NCBI RefSeq assembly: GCF_006636215.1
Contig: NZ_VIFM01000008.1
Span: 1-64,000 of the forward strand
Direction of reading: 5' to 3'
Source of the DNA: Myxococcus llanfairpwllgwyngyllgogerychwyrndrobwllllantysiliogogogochensis
Lineage (GTDB): Bacteria; Myxococcota; Myxococcia; Myxococcales; Myxococcaceae
DNA length: 64,000 bases
Positions 7,755 through 16,990 of this stretch are shown here, piece by piece. Every line of letters begins with the position of its first letter. The first letter of the stretch is position 1. A model generated the notes under the pieces. It was not told the DNA's origin and ran no database searches. It saw nothing but the letters and a program-made list of their open reading frames with translations. The position numbers and the translations under genes were made by a program.

Positions 7755-9173
7755 ATGGACCTGGTCTCACTCCTCCTCGAGCTCAAGCCCTTGATGGAGG
7801 ACCCGGAGGCGCACTTCAGCCGCATCGCCGAGCTGCTGGAGCGTCACCAGGGCCTCGCCGAATACGAAGTGGCCCGCTTCTACGTCAGCCGCCACTGGAG
7901 TGAGACCGTCGCGCGGCGCCTGGGCAGCGTGGACCCCCGCGAGCGCCTCCAGGCCGTGCGCCTCATCCCCCTGCTCTTTCCCCGCGTCGCCGCCGCCGGA
8001 CATCTGCGCCGCCGGGTGAAGGACGCTGACTCCCGCGTGGCCTCCGCCGCGCGCGCCGCCGTGCGCAAGCTGGGCCTCGCGGACGTGTCGCTTCCCGACA
8101 GCCGCGTAGAGCCGCCGAGGCGCCCGAGCCCCAGGTCCGTGGGAGGCTGGAACCCCACAGGCTGGCTCTTCGGCCTCTACCCGGGGCTGCGCGACGACGA
8201 GGTGAAGCGCAAGCCCGCCGCCACCGAGAACCTGCCCCCGCTGCAATCCCGCGAGGACGTGGCGAAGCTGGTGGGCGTGGACGTCGCGGAGCTGGACGCG
8301 CTGATGCGCCCAGGCTCCGGCGCAGGCTCCGGCTACGTGGAGTTCGAGACGCCCAAACGCTCCGGCGGCGTGCGCCGCATCTGCGCGCCCCGCGCGAAGC
8401 TCAAGGCCGCGCAACGCGCCCTGCTCGAAGGACTGCTCGCGCACCTGCCCACGCACCCCGCCGTGCATGGCTTCGTGCCCGGCCGCTCCACGGTGACGAA
8501 CGCCGAGGCGCACGTTGGCGCCCACGTCGTGGTGCGCGTGGACCTGGAGGACTTCTTCCCCACGGTGCACTACCGCCGGGTGAAGGGCTTCTTCGAGGCC
8601 CACGGCTACAACGACGAGGTGTCCTCCACCCTCGCGGGCCTCACCACCTGGCGCCCCAGGCTCCCGGACGGCACCGTGGTGTGGCCCGGCGTGCTTCCCC
8701 AGGGCGCGCCCACCTCGCCCGCCATCGCCAACCTCGTCTGCCGCCGCATGGACGCGCGCCTGCACGCGCTCGCGAAGAAGGCGGGCGCTTCCTACACCCG
8801 CTACGCGGATGACCTGTCCTTCTCCTTCGCCAGTCCTCCGGAGCGGCTCGGCCGCTTCCTCTGGTGGGTGAACGCCATCCTCCAGCAGGAGGGCTTCTCC
8901 GAGAACGGCGCCAAGCGCCGCGTCATGCGCCAGGGAGGACGCCAGCGGGTGACAGGCCTCACCGTCAACCAACGGGTGGCCATCCCTCGTGAGGAGCGCC
9001 GCCGCTTCAAGGCCATCCTCGCCAACTGCCGCAAGCACGGCGTGGAGTCCCAGGCGCGAGGCCGCCCCAACTTCCCGGCCTGGCTGGAGGGTTACGCCGC
9101 CTACGTGCGCATGGTGCATCCGGAGCTGGGCGCGCGCTGGCAGCGCGAGGTGAAGGAGCTGCTGACCTCATGA
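7755..9173 (+). CDS. Retron-type reverse transcriptase with HEAT-like N-terminus
   Basis: A 472-residue RT that should copy the adjacent msr-msd RNA into branched msDNA. The RT core has VDLEDFFP (~262), LPQGAPTSP (314-322) and the catalytic YADD (350-353). The two retron hallmarks are present: NAxxH (NAEAH, 249-253) and VTG in VTGLTVN (399-405). These, and the similarity to myxobacterial msDNA enzymes as I remember them, argue against a group II intron or DGR enzyme. Residues ~50-110 look like two HEAT-type repeats (RERLQAVRLIPLLF, DSRVASAARAAVRKLGL), echoing the repeats of the upstream gene; I know of no such segment in the Mx162 enzyme. The stop overlaps the next start (ATGA), which implies co-translation with the LRR protein. 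Confidence 0.95.
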   Translation: MDLVSLLLELKPLMEDPEAHFSRIAELLERHQGLAEYEVARFYVSRHWSETVARRLGSVDPRERLQAVRLIPLLFPRVAAAGHLRRRVKDADSRVASAARAAVRKLGLADVSLPDSRVEPPRRPSPRSVGGWNPTGWLFGLYPGLRDDEVKRKPAATENLPPLQSREDVAKLVGVDVAELDALMRPGSGAGSGYVEFETPKRSGGVRRICAPRAKLKAAQRALLEGLLAHLPTHPAVHGFVPGRSTVTNAEAHVGAHVVVRVDLEDFFPTVHYRRVKGFFEAHGYNDEVSSTLAGLTTWRPRLPDGTVVWPGVLPQGAPTSPAIANLVCRRMDARLHALAKKAGASYTRYADDLSFSFASPPERLGRFLWWVNAILQQEGFSENGAKRRVMRQGGRQRVTGLTVNQRVAIPREERRRFKAILANCRKHGVESQARGRPNFPAWLEGYAAYVRMVHPELGARWQREVKELLTS

Positions 9174-10144
9174 GCGACCTCGATGCACTGCTGGCGAAGG
9201 TGGTGGCGGACCCCACCAACGACGCGCCGAGGCTGGCGTGCGCGGATGCACTTCAAACCGTGGATGCCGCGCGTGCCGAGTTCATCCGCGTGCAGCTCGC
9301 CCTGCCCGGCCGCATGGACCCGGCTCGACGCCGCTCGCTCCAGTCGCGCGTGCGGGAGCTGATGGACGCGAATGGCCGCGCCTGGCTCAAGCCCCTGCGC
9401 GACGCGAAGGTGCATGAGCCGCGCTACCACCGGGGCTTCATCGAGGAGCTGAGTCTCGCGGAGGACCGGCTCGCGAAGCACGGCCCGGAGTTGTTCGCGC
9501 TGGAGCCCGTGTCCCGGCTGTGTGTGGACACGCGCGACGGCAAGGGCCTGGAGCACGCCGCCGAGCAACCCTGGTTCTCCCAGGTCCGCTGGCTGCGCCT
9601 GGAGGGCTCCGGCGTCGATGCGGCGACGAAGGCCCTCGCGGCCTCACCTCGGGCCGGACACCTGTCGGGCCTGGTGCTCGCGGGCGCGAAGGACACCTCG
9701 GTCCGTGCCCTGGTGGAGAGCAAGGCCCTGCCCGCGCTGCGCTCCGTCAGCTTCTCCAGCGGCGCGCTGACGGACACGAGCGCGGAGGTGCTCGCGAAGG
9801 CGACCCTCGTGTGGGAGCGGCTCTATCTGTCCGGCTCCGGCCTGTCCGACGAGGGCGTGGCGACGCTCGCGGGCGCGAAGGGCCTGGGCGCGCTCCAGTG
9901 GCTGACGCTCAACCGCAACGAGCTGAGCGACGAGGCCGCGGAGGCGCTCGCGAAGAGCAAGGGCCTCACCGGCCTCGAACGTCTGGAGCTGTCGCAGAAC
10001 GACCTGAGCGAAGAGGGCGCGCTCGCGTTCCGCACCGCCAAGGCGCTGCCGAAGCTGCGGCGCCTGGAGCTGATGGAGATGGGCCTGGACCGCGACGAGC
10101 TCGGCCCGCTCGTCAAGCGACTGGGTGCCGGACTGCGACTCTGA
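9170..10144 (+). CDS. TIGR02996-domain leucine-rich-repeat protein, candidate retron partner
   Basis: A 324-residue protein. Residues ~3-45 match the 'repeat-companion' TIGR02996 pattern (LLAKVVADPTNDAPRLACADALQ), a short domain known from myxobacteria and planctomycetes next to repeat proteins. The rest contains ribonuclease-inhibitor-like leucine-rich repeats, clearest at ~205-310 (LQWLTLNRNELSDEAAEALAKSKGL, LERLELSQNDLSEEGA). There is no signal peptide or enzyme motif, so it is probably a cytoplasmic protein-binding scaffold. Its ATG overlaps the RT stop by four bases, the tightest linkage in this region, which makes it the best candidate for an RT-associated protein. Whether it acts as effector, sensor or inhibitor cannot be read from sequence. 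Confidence 0.85.
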   Translation: MSDLDALLAKVVADPTNDAPRLACADALQTVDAARAEFIRVQLALPGRMDPARRRSLQSRVRELMDANGRAWLKPLRDAKVHEPRYHRGFIEELSLAEDRLAKHGPELFALEPVSRLCVDTRDGKGLEHAAEQPWFSQVRWLRLEGSGVDAATKALAASPRAGHLSGLVLAGAKDTSVRALVESKALPALRSVSFSSGALTDTSAEVLAKATLVWERLYLSGSGLSDEGVATLAGAKGLGALQWLTLNRNELSDEAAEALAKSKGLTGLERLELSQNDLSEEGALAFRTAKALPKLRRLELMEMGLDRDELGPLVKRLGAGLRL

Positions 10145-10164
10145 GCAGCGCGCAGCCCGGTGCA

Positions 10165-10199
10165 CCGGGGCGAAGACAGTCGTGCCGTCATCGCCCCGG
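10165..10199. terminator. Hairpin between convergent LRR and RCC1 genes
   Basis: A 9-bp perfect stem (CCGGGGCGA/TCGCCCCGG) fills the 69-bp gap between convergent genes ending at 10144 and 10214. There is no T tract on either side. It probably serves as a bidirectional transcription stop. Confidence 0.5.
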
Positions 10200-10213
10200 A
10201 ACCGAGCGCGGCC

Positions 10214-13200
10214 TCAGGGCAGTGCCACGGCCCCCGGCACGGCACGCTGACCTGGCACACCCACGCCCAGCGTCCCGTGGAAGTTGGTGCCCCAGCTCAA
10301 CGCCGTCCCTTCACCGTCGAGCGCGACGGAGAAGTCCGTGCCGGCGGAGACGGAGTTCGCGCCTCGAAGGCCCTTCACCCGCGTCGGCTCCAGTCGCGGG
10401 GAGCCGTCTCCGGTGCCGAGCTGTCCGTGCGAGTTGCGCCCCCAGGCCCAGACCTCGGAGCCCACGGCGAAGGTGTGGCTGGCCCCGACACCCAGCGACA
10501 CCACGCCCGCCAGTCCCGGAACCGGCGAGGCGAAGATGCGCGTGGACAACCCTCCATCTCCCAGCTGGCCATAGTCGTTGCTGCCCCAGGTCCAGACGGT
10601 GCCGTCGTCGCGCAGCGCCACGGAATGGTAGCCCCCCGCCTGCGCGGACTTCACCCCTTCGAGCCCCAGCACCTGGAAGGGTGAGGTGCGGTTGGTGGCC
10701 GTCCCCTCGCCCAACTGCCCATGCGCGTTGTGGCCACAAGCCCAGAGCGTCCCGTCCGCGCGCAACACCAGCGTGTGGTGCTCACCGCCCGACACCGCCA
10801 CGGCGCCCTCCATCCCCACCATGCGCGTGGGGACCTGACGCGCCACCAGCGTGCCGTCGCCGAGCTGCCCGAAGACGTTGTAGCCCCAGCTCCACACGGA
10901 GCCGTCCTCCCGCACCGCCAGCGAGTGGTAGCTGCCCGCGGACAGGGCCACCACCTTGTCGAGCCCCACCACCTGGACGGGCCGCGGGCGCGGCGTGGTG
11001 GTGCCGTCACCCAGTTGTCCGAAGACGTTGTTGCCCCACGCCCACACCGTGCCGTCCTCGGCCAGCGCCAGCGTGTGCCACGCGCCAGGAGAGACCGCCT
11101 GCATCTTCGGCAGCCCCTGCACCGTGGTGGGCATGGCCTGGCTTTCGACGGTGCCGTCGCCGAGCTGCCCGTAGCCATTGCCGCCCCATGTCTGCACGGT
11201 GCCATCCTCGAGGAGCGCCACCGCGTGCTGGTACCAGGCCCGCAGGGACAGCACGGGAGCGAAGTCCTTCGACGTCGGAAGCTTGACCGCCACCGGCGCC
11301 GTCCTCGGCCCCGACTCCACCTCGCCGAGCTGGCCGTATTCGTGGCTGCCCCAGGAGCGAGCGCTCTCGTCGTCCAGCAGCGCCAGCGAGTGCTGCTCGC
11401 CCGCGGCCACCTCCGCGACCTGCGTGAGCGCCAACACCTGCACCGGCGTGAAGCGCAGGTAGTGGGTGCCTTCGCCCAGTTGTCCGTAACCGTTGTCACC
11501 CCAGGCCCACGCCGTGCCGTCCTGACGCACGGCCAGCACATGGTGCGGGCCCGCGGCCACCGCCTTGATGTTCGTCGGCAGGAGCACCGGCTTCGGCGTG
11601 CTCCTCGGAATGTTGGTGCCATCCCCGAGCTGCCCGGAGTTGTTCGCGCCCCAGCTCCACACCGTGCCGTCGTGCAGCACCGCCAGCGAGTAGGCCCGGC
11701 CGACGCTCACGCTCACGGCGCCCGCGAGCCCCGTCACCCGAAGCGGCACCGTGCTCGCCGTCGTGGTGCCATCCCCGAGCTGGCCCTTCTCGTTCGCGCC
11801 CCAGGCCCACACCGCGCCGTCCTGTCCCACCGCCAGCGCATGCGCTTCACCCATCACCACGGAGGCGATGCCCGACAAGCGCTTCACCTCCATGGGCGTG
11901 GCGCGGTCCACCAGGCCTCCTTCACCCAGCTGCCCGCTGCCATTGGCGCCCCACGTCCACACCGTGCCATCCACGCGCAGGGCCATCGAGGCGTCGCCCC
12001 CCGCCGCCACGGCCACCACGCCCCACAACCCCTCCACCATCGCGGGCAGGAGGCGCGGCTTGACGGTGCCATCCCCGAGCTGCCCGCGCTGATTGGCGCC
12101 CCATGTCCACACCGTGCCGTCGCAGGCGAGGGCCAGGGAGTGCTGACCTCCCGTCGCCACGGAGCGGGCGCACGGCAGGCCCTGCGTCGGCACGGGCGAT
12201 GCGCGGTAGGTGGCGGTGCCATCGCCGAGCTGCCCCGAGGCATTCTGTCCCCACGCGAGCACGGTGCCGTCGGCGCGCACGAGCATCGAATGCGAGCTCC
12301 CCGCCGCGAGCCGCCGTCCCTGTCCCAGCCCACGCACCTGCACGGGCAGCGCGCTCCAACCCGCCGCCCCGATGCCGAGCTGACCAAAGCGGTTGTAGCC
12401 CCACGCCAACGCCATGCCGTCCTGGCGCACCGCCAGCACATGCAGGTAGCTGCCACCCAGCAGCTTGATGCCGGAGGCACCGGGCACCACGCCGGGCACC
12501 ACGCGCGAAGTGACTCCGCCATCCCCCAGCTGCCCATACATGTTGGCGCCCCAGCTGCGCAGCGTTCCGTCCAGGCCCAGCGCCATGGAGTGGTACAGAC
12601 CTCCCGCGACGGAGGACACCCCCGTCAGCCCCGGCACCTGCACGGGGCGGAACCGGTCGACCCAGGAGCCATCGCCCAGCTGTCCCTCCGCGTTGTCGCC
12701 CCACGCCCACACGGCGCCGCTCTCGAGCACGGCCAACCCATGCGCCGCGCCCGCGGCCAGGGCCCTCACGCCCGTCAGCCCCAGCACCGGCACCGGTGAC
12801 TCGCGCTGGACGCCGCCGCCATCCCCCAGTTGTCCCTCGAAGCCGTCACCCCAGGCCCGCACCGTGCCGTCGGCGAGCAGCGCGAGCGAGAAGTAGGTCC
12901 CCGCCGCCACGGACACCACATTCGACAGGGCCTTCACCGGCACCGGCGTGAGGCGGTCCTTCGTGGTGCCGTCACCCAACTGGCCCACGCCGTTGTAACC
13001 CCACGTCCACACCGTGCCGTCACCGCGCAGCGCCACCACGTGGCTGCCTCCCGCGGCCAGGGACGTCACGCCACTCAAGCCCACCACCTGCACCGGCGTG
13101 AGACGGTCCTTCGTGGTGCCGTCACCCAGTTGCCCGTTCGCGTTGCGTCCCCACCCCCACACCGTGCCGTCGCTGCGCAGCGCGAGCGAGTGGTGTCCGG

Positions 13201-14578
13201 ACGCCGTGACGGAGCGCACGTTGCCGAGGCCCAACACCCGCACCGGCGCGTGACGCTCGGCGGCGGTGCCGTCTCCCAACTGCCCGTAGTAGTTGCGCCC
13301 CCAGCCCCACACCGAGCCGTCCGACAGCGCGGCCAGCGAGTGGAAACTGCCCGAGGCCACCGAGGTGACGCCGGACAGGCGTGTGACGACCTCTGGAGAG
13401 AGCAGCCGCTCGGAGCTGCCGTTGCCCAGTTGGCCAGAGGTCCCATTCCCCCAGGACCACAGCGTCCCGTCGGCACGCAGCGCCACCGCGTGCTGCGTCC
13501 CCGCCGCCAGCGCCGTCACCGAGCCCAGCCCCCGCACCTGCACGGGAGAGCTGCTGTCGGTGGTGGTGCCGTCGCCGAGCTGCCCCTGCGTGTTGCGGCC
13601 CCAGGCGAATACGGTGCCGTCCTCGACGCGCACCAGCGAGCCGGCGTCCTGCGCGGCCACGGACGTCACTCGCGAGAGTCCCGCGACCTGCATCGGCGTG
13701 GGGCGGTCCGTCCAGGTGCCATCGCCCAACTGGCTGGAGGCATTGCCACCCCAGGCCCACACCGTGCCGTCCGAGCGCAGCGCGAGCGCGTGGTAGATGC
13801 CCGCGGACACGGCGGTGACGTTCCCGAGGTTCATCGCCTGCGTCGGCGCCAGGCGCTGGGTGAAGGTGCCGTCGCCCAGCTGTCCGGAGGCATTGGCGCC
13901 CCAGGCCCACACCGTGCCGTCCGCGCGCACGGCGAGGGAGAAGTCGAAGCCGGCACCGAGGGCCACCACGTTCGTCAGGCCGACGACCGGGGCCGGAGTG
14001 AGCGCCTGCTGGGTGTGACCGCGCCCGAGCTGGCCGTAGAAGTTGCTGCCCCATGCCCACACGGTGCCGTCGGAGCGCAGCGCGAGCGAGTGGAACTCGC
14101 CGGCGGCCACGGACACCACGTCGGCGAGCCCGGGGACTTGGCGCGGCGTGGCGCGGTCCACGGTGGTGCCGTCACCCAACTGCCCGGAGGAGTTGCTGCC
14201 CCACGTCCACACCGTGCGGTCGGAGCGCAACGCGAGGGAGTGGGAATCACCGGCCACGACGTGGGTGATGTCCTTCAGTCCCGGTACCTGCCCGGCGAGG
14301 ACGCGCTGGAAGGACTTGTCGCCGGTGCCCAGCTGCCCGGAGGCATTGCCACCCCAGGCCCACACGGTGCCCAGCGGCGTGACGTAGAGCGAGTGCTGCG
14401 CGCCCGCCGCCAACCTGGGGGCCGCGGCCGCCAGGGCCTGCGAGCGCGTGGCGACCGCTTCCGTCGGGACGACAGGCGCGACGGGCGTGGAAAATCCTTC
14501 GCACCCCGCGGTGAGCAGAACGCTCAGCACCAAGACCAGCGGGAACTTCTGCCCCGCCTTCAAGTTGTCCATCCGCAT
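10214..14578 (-). CDS. RCC1-repeat lipoprotein, 28 repeats
   Basis: A 1454-residue lipoprotein. The N-terminus has a hydrophobic signal ending in a lipobox (LLTAGC, ~residue 26), so it is exported and probably lipid-anchored. The rest is one array of RCC1 (alpha-tubulin suppressor-type) repeats of about 49 residues, with the core VWAWGxNxxGQLGDGT. I count 28 copies of the core. RCC1 blades usually come in sevens, so 28 equals four complete propellers, and almost no other sequence is left over. The ATG at 14578 is preceded by GGAGG at seven bases and is preferred over the GTG one codon earlier. Secreted RCC1 proteins are common in myxobacteria; ligand unknown. The gap to the next gene (14579-14829) holds no feature I can name. 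Confidence 0.93.
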   Translation of the reverse strand: MRMDNLKAGQKFPLVLVLSVLLTAGCEGFSTPVAPVVPTEAVATRSQALAAAAPRLAAGAQHSLYVTPLGTVWAWGGNASGQLGTGDKSFQRVLAGQVPGLKDITHVVAGDSHSLALRSDRTVWTWGSNSSGQLGDGTTVDRATPRQVPGLADVVSVAAGEFHSLALRSDGTVWAWGSNFYGQLGRGHTQQALTPAPVVGLTNVVALGAGFDFSLAVRADGTVWAWGANASGQLGDGTFTQRLAPTQAMNLGNVTAVSAGIYHALALRSDGTVWAWGGNASSQLGDGTWTDRPTPMQVAGLSRVTSVAAQDAGSLVRVEDGTVFAWGRNTQGQLGDGTTTDSSSPVQVRGLGSVTALAAGTQHAVALRADGTLWSWGNGTSGQLGNGSSERLLSPEVVTRLSGVTSVASGSFHSLAALSDGSVWGWGRNYYGQLGDGTAAERHAPVRVLGLGNVRSVTASGHHSLALRSDGTVWGWGRNANGQLGDGTTKDRLTPVQVVGLSGVTSLAAGGSHVVALRGDGTVWTWGYNGVGQLGDGTTKDRLTPVPVKALSNVVSVAAGTYFSLALLADGTVRAWGDGFEGQLGDGGGVQRESPVPVLGLTGVRALAAGAAHGLAVLESGAVWAWGDNAEGQLGDGSWVDRFRPVQVPGLTGVSSVAGGLYHSMALGLDGTLRSWGANMYGQLGDGGVTSRVVPGVVPGASGIKLLGGSYLHVLAVRQDGMALAWGYNRFGQLGIGAAGWSALPVQVRGLGQGRRLAAGSSHSMLVRADGTVLAWGQNASGQLGDGTATYRASPVPTQGLPCARSVATGGQHSLALACDGTVWTWGANQRGQLGDGTVKPRLLPAMVEGLWGVVAVAAGGDASMALRVDGTVWTWGANGSGQLGEGGLVDRATPMEVKRLSGIASVVMGEAHALAVGQDGAVWAWGANEKGQLGDGTTTASTVPLRVTGLAGAVSVSVGRAYSLAVLHDGTVWSWGANNSGQLGDGTNIPRSTPKPVLLPTNIKAVAAGPHHVLAVRQDGTAWAWGDNGYGQLGEGTHYLRFTPVQVLALTQVAEVAAGEQHSLALLDDESARSWGSHEYGQLGEVESGPRTAPVAVKLPTSKDFAPVLSLRAWYQHAVALLEDGTVQTWGGNGYGQLGDGTVESQAMPTTVQGLPKMQAVSPGAWHTLALAEDGTVWAWGNNVFGQLGDGTTTPRPRPVQVVGLDKVVALSAGSYHSLAVREDGSVWSWGYNVFGQLGDGTLVARQVPTRMVGMEGAVAVSGGEHHTLVLRADGTLWACGHNAHGQLGEGTATNRTSPFQVLGLEGVKSAQAGGYHSVALRDDGTVWTWGSNDYGQLGDGGLSTRIFASPVPGLAGVVSLGVGASHTFAVGSEVWAWGRNSHGQLGTGDGSPRLEPTRVKGLRGANSVSAGTDFSVALDGEGTALSWGTNFHGTLGVGVPGQRAVPGAVALP

Positions 14579-14829
14579 CACTTCGCCTCCAGCGCGAGAA
14601 GCGGCCGTCCATACCTCGTGTCCTTGGCGGATGAGAAGCGTCGTGCATGGGCACGTGCACCAGGAGGAGGACGGCGCGACGGGAAGACCCCGCCCGGGAC
14701 GCCTGAGTCACACCCTTTCGGGAGCCTCCTCCACGGCCAGGCAGGCGGGGTGCACGCACGGGGCGATTCACGTTTCTTCACGAGGAATGCGTTGCGGCGC
14801 GTCGAGGCCGGGCGAGTATTGGGACGACC

Positions 14830-16050
14830 ATGGACTCACCGGCGCGCTTCATCATCTTCGCGGTCCTCACGAGCCTCATCACCGTGGGGGTCCACATCTA
14901 CCTGTACCGGCGCCTGTTCGCGGACACGTCGGAGGACCGGAGATGGCGCCGGGTGGGCATGGCGGTGATGACGGTGCTGGGCGCCCTGCTGGTGCTGTCC
15001 TGGTCGGTGACGCGCTTCCTGCCGATGGACGCCACGTTCGCGGTGGCCACGGCCGTGTGGATGTGGATGGGCGCGGCGACGTACCTGCTGTTCGCGCTGT
15101 GGGCCATTGGAGGCGTGCGCGCCCTGTCGCGGAGGCTGACGCAAGCGCCCTCCGTGGACCTCTCCACGAGTCCGGCTGGAGCGGCGAGTCAGGCCGAGGT
15201 GCCGGAAGTGGATGTGGCGCGGCGTCACTTCCTCGCGCGAGCCACGGCGGGCGGCGCGCTGCTCGCGTCGGGGAGCCTGACGGGCTACGGGACGTGGAGC
15301 GCGTTCCATCCCCCGGTGGTGAACGAGGTCGCGGTGCGGCTGCCCGGACTGCCTCGGGAGCTGGATGGCTTCACCCTGGTGCAACTGAGTGACATCCACG
15401 TGGGCCCCGTCATCCAGCGCAAGTTCATGGACGAGCTGGTGGCGCGGTGCAACGCGTTGCGCCCGGACCTCGTGGCCATCACCGGAGACCTGGTGGACGG
15501 GAAGGTCGCCTCGCTGGGGCCCTCGGTGGCGGCGCTGCGCGAGCTGCGCTCACGGCACGGCACGTACTTCGTCACGGGAAACCACGAGTACTACTGGGAC
15601 CCGGGTGCCTGGGCGGGAGCGCTGGAGGGCATGGGGGTGCGGGTGCTGCGCAATCGCCATGTGCGGATTGGAGACGCGGGGGCCTCGTTCGACCTGGTGG
15701 GCGTGGATGACTGGTCGGCGGGGCTGTCGGGCGCGAAGCAGGGCTATGACTTGAAGGCGGCGGTGGCGGGAAGGGAGCCGGAGCGGGCTGCGGTGCTGCT
15801 CGCGCACCAACCCTCCAACTGGCGCGTGGCGGCGCAAGCGGGCATGGGGTTGCAGTTGTCCGGGCATACGCACGGGGGACAGTTCTTTCCGTTCACGCTC
15901 GCGGTGTCCGCCATCTGGGAGCACGACGCGGGACACTTCGAGGAGGGCGACAAGCACCTCTACGTCAGCCGGGGCACGGGCTTCTGGGGGCCGCCCCTGC
16001 GTGTCGGCGCTCCTCCGGAAATCGTCAAGGTGACGTTGCTGGCGGCCTGA
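14830..16050 (+). CDS. Membrane-anchored metallophosphoesterase (YkuE-like)
   Basis: A 406-residue predicted calcineurin-like phosphoesterase. Three to four hydrophobic segments occupy residues ~5-105, followed by RRHFLARATAGGALLASGSL near 138, a twin-arginine-like stretch. The catalytic domain then shows all metal-binding motifs in order: LSDIHVGP (~185), GDLVDG (~222), GNHEYY (~255), a His in LLAHQPSN and GHTHGGQ (~343). This arrangement matches bacterial YkuE/transmembrane phosphoesterases, so activity probably faces outside the cytoplasm. The substrate is unknown; lipid-linked phosphates or nucleotides are possible. It is divergent from the RCC1 gene. Confidence 0.9.
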   Translation: MDSPARFIIFAVLTSLITVGVHIYLYRRLFADTSEDRRWRRVGMAVMTVLGALLVLSWSVTRFLPMDATFAVATAVWMWMGAATYLLFALWAIGGVRALSRRLTQAPSVDLSTSPAGAASQAEVPEVDVARRHFLARATAGGALLASGSLTGYGTWSAFHPPVVNEVAVRLPGLPRELDGFTLVQLSDIHVGPVIQRKFMDELVARCNALRPDLVAITGDLVDGKVASLGPSVAALRELRSRHGTYFVTGNHEYYWDPGAWAGALEGMGVRVLRNRHVRIGDAGASFDLVGVDDWSAGLSGAKQGYDLKAAVAGREPERAAVLLAHQPSNWRVAAQAGMGLQLSGHTHGGQFFPFTLAVSAIWEHDAGHFEEGDKHLYVSRGTGFWGPPLRVGAPPEIVKVTLLAA

Positions 16051-16083
16051 AAGACAGACACAGGTTCAACCCTTGACTCCTGT

Positions 16084-16104
16084 TGGTGCGCGCTCCGGGC
16101 ACCA
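16084..16104. promoter_or_regulatory. Possible TetR operator
   Basis: A hyphenated inverted repeat TGGTGC/GCACCA, 9 bases apart, lies 67 bases before the TetR start. TAGAAT at ~16121, between the repeat and the gene, resembles a -10 box. TetR repressors often bind such sites next to their own gene; this is inference. Confidence 0.25.
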
Positions 16105-16171
16105 TGAGATGCCAACGCGCTAGAATGACGCCCGGGTGTCGCCGCGGGACTGGGGTATGGTTTTCGTTGCC

Positions 16172-16813
16172 ATGAGCAAGGAACCGGCGAAGAGAGAGCT
16201 CAAGCAGGAACGCTCCGCGCGCACACGCGTGGACATCCTCGAAGCGGCCATCACCCTGTTCGCGAAGCGAGGGTTCCTGGCGACGACGATGGCGGACCTG
16301 GCGCGCGCCATCCGGATGACCCCTGGAGCGCTGTACTGGCACTTCCCCACGAAGGAAGACCTGCTGCTCGCGGCCATCGAGGAGCTGCACCAGCGCTACC
16401 TGAGTGGCTTCGTGGACCTGCTCGACGAGCACCGCGGCCTGTCCGCTCGCGAGCAACTCCAGGCCTTCACCCGCGGCACGCACTCCTTCCTGGGCCAGCA
16501 TCGCGAGTACGGCATCTTCTTCGGCATGCTCGCGGCCGAAGCGGCGGACTCGAACGAGCGGGTGGCGGAGGCCATCCGCGAGAAGCTGGGCCTGTACGCT
16601 AAGGTGCTGGGCGGCATCCTCCGTCACGGGCAGACGACCGGCGAGTTCCGCCAGGACGTGGACACGGAGCTGGCGGCCCACGGCGTCTTCGGGGGCTACC
16701 TGGGCGCGCTGATGTACCAGAACCTCTTCCGCGCCACGCTCGACTACGACTCGATGGCCGCCTCGCTTGACCGACTGCTGATGGACGGCGCGCTGGTACG
16801 CAAGGCACCGTAG
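16172..16813 (+). CDS. TetR/AcrR-family transcription regulator
   Basis: A 213-residue regulator. The N-terminal TetR DNA-binding domain is clear (residues ~12-65: RVDILEAAITLFAKRGFLATTMADLA, then GALYWHFPTKEDLLLAA). The C-terminal ligand domain is helical and resembles TetR_C families with an F-rich pocket (SFLGQHREYGIFFGML). I chose the ATG at 16172; in-frame starts at 16157 and 16136 exist, but their extra residues do not look like the family. It stands alone between the phosphoesterase and the large lipoprotein, so its target may be itself or a distant gene. The repeat at 16084-16104 could be its operator. Confidence 0.9.
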   Translation: MSKEPAKRELKQERSARTRVDILEAAITLFAKRGFLATTMADLARAIRMTPGALYWHFPTKEDLLLAAIEELHQRYLSGFVDLLDEHRGLSAREQLQAFTRGTHSFLGQHREYGIFFGMLAAEAADSNERVAEAIREKLGLYAKVLGGILRHGQTTGEFRQDVDTELAAHGVFGGYLGALMYQNLFRATLDYDSMAASLDRLLMDGALVRKAP

Positions 16814-16912
16814 CGCCCTGCTCAACCCCAGAAGCGCCACCAGGAGCGGCGCTGTCGCTCCCGCGCCTCGTCCCTGAGAACCTCGACGTGGCCATCCACG
16901 TCCCTCGAAAAG

Positions 16913-16949
16913 GCTCGGGCGGCCCCGACATCGCGGGAGCCGCCCGAGC
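16913..16949 (-). terminator. Intrinsic terminator of the amidohydrolase lipoprotein gene
   Basis: An 11-bp perfect stem (GCTCGGGCGGC/GCCGCCCGAGC) lies between convergent genes. Read on the minus strand it is followed by CTTTTC, a short U tract, so it can act as an intrinsic terminator for the gene ending at 16991. It may also stop the TetR transcript. Confidence 0.65.
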
Positions 16950-16990
16950 AACTTCTCACCGTGTCACGCGGCTCGACGCCGCGCGGGGTG

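Noticed and set aside
7755-9173. Reverse transcriptase as a group II intron maturase or diversity-generating enzyme
   Set aside because: No maturase or endonuclease domain and no intron boundary sequences are visible; no template/variable repeat pair is seen. The NAxxH and VTG motifs point to a retron.
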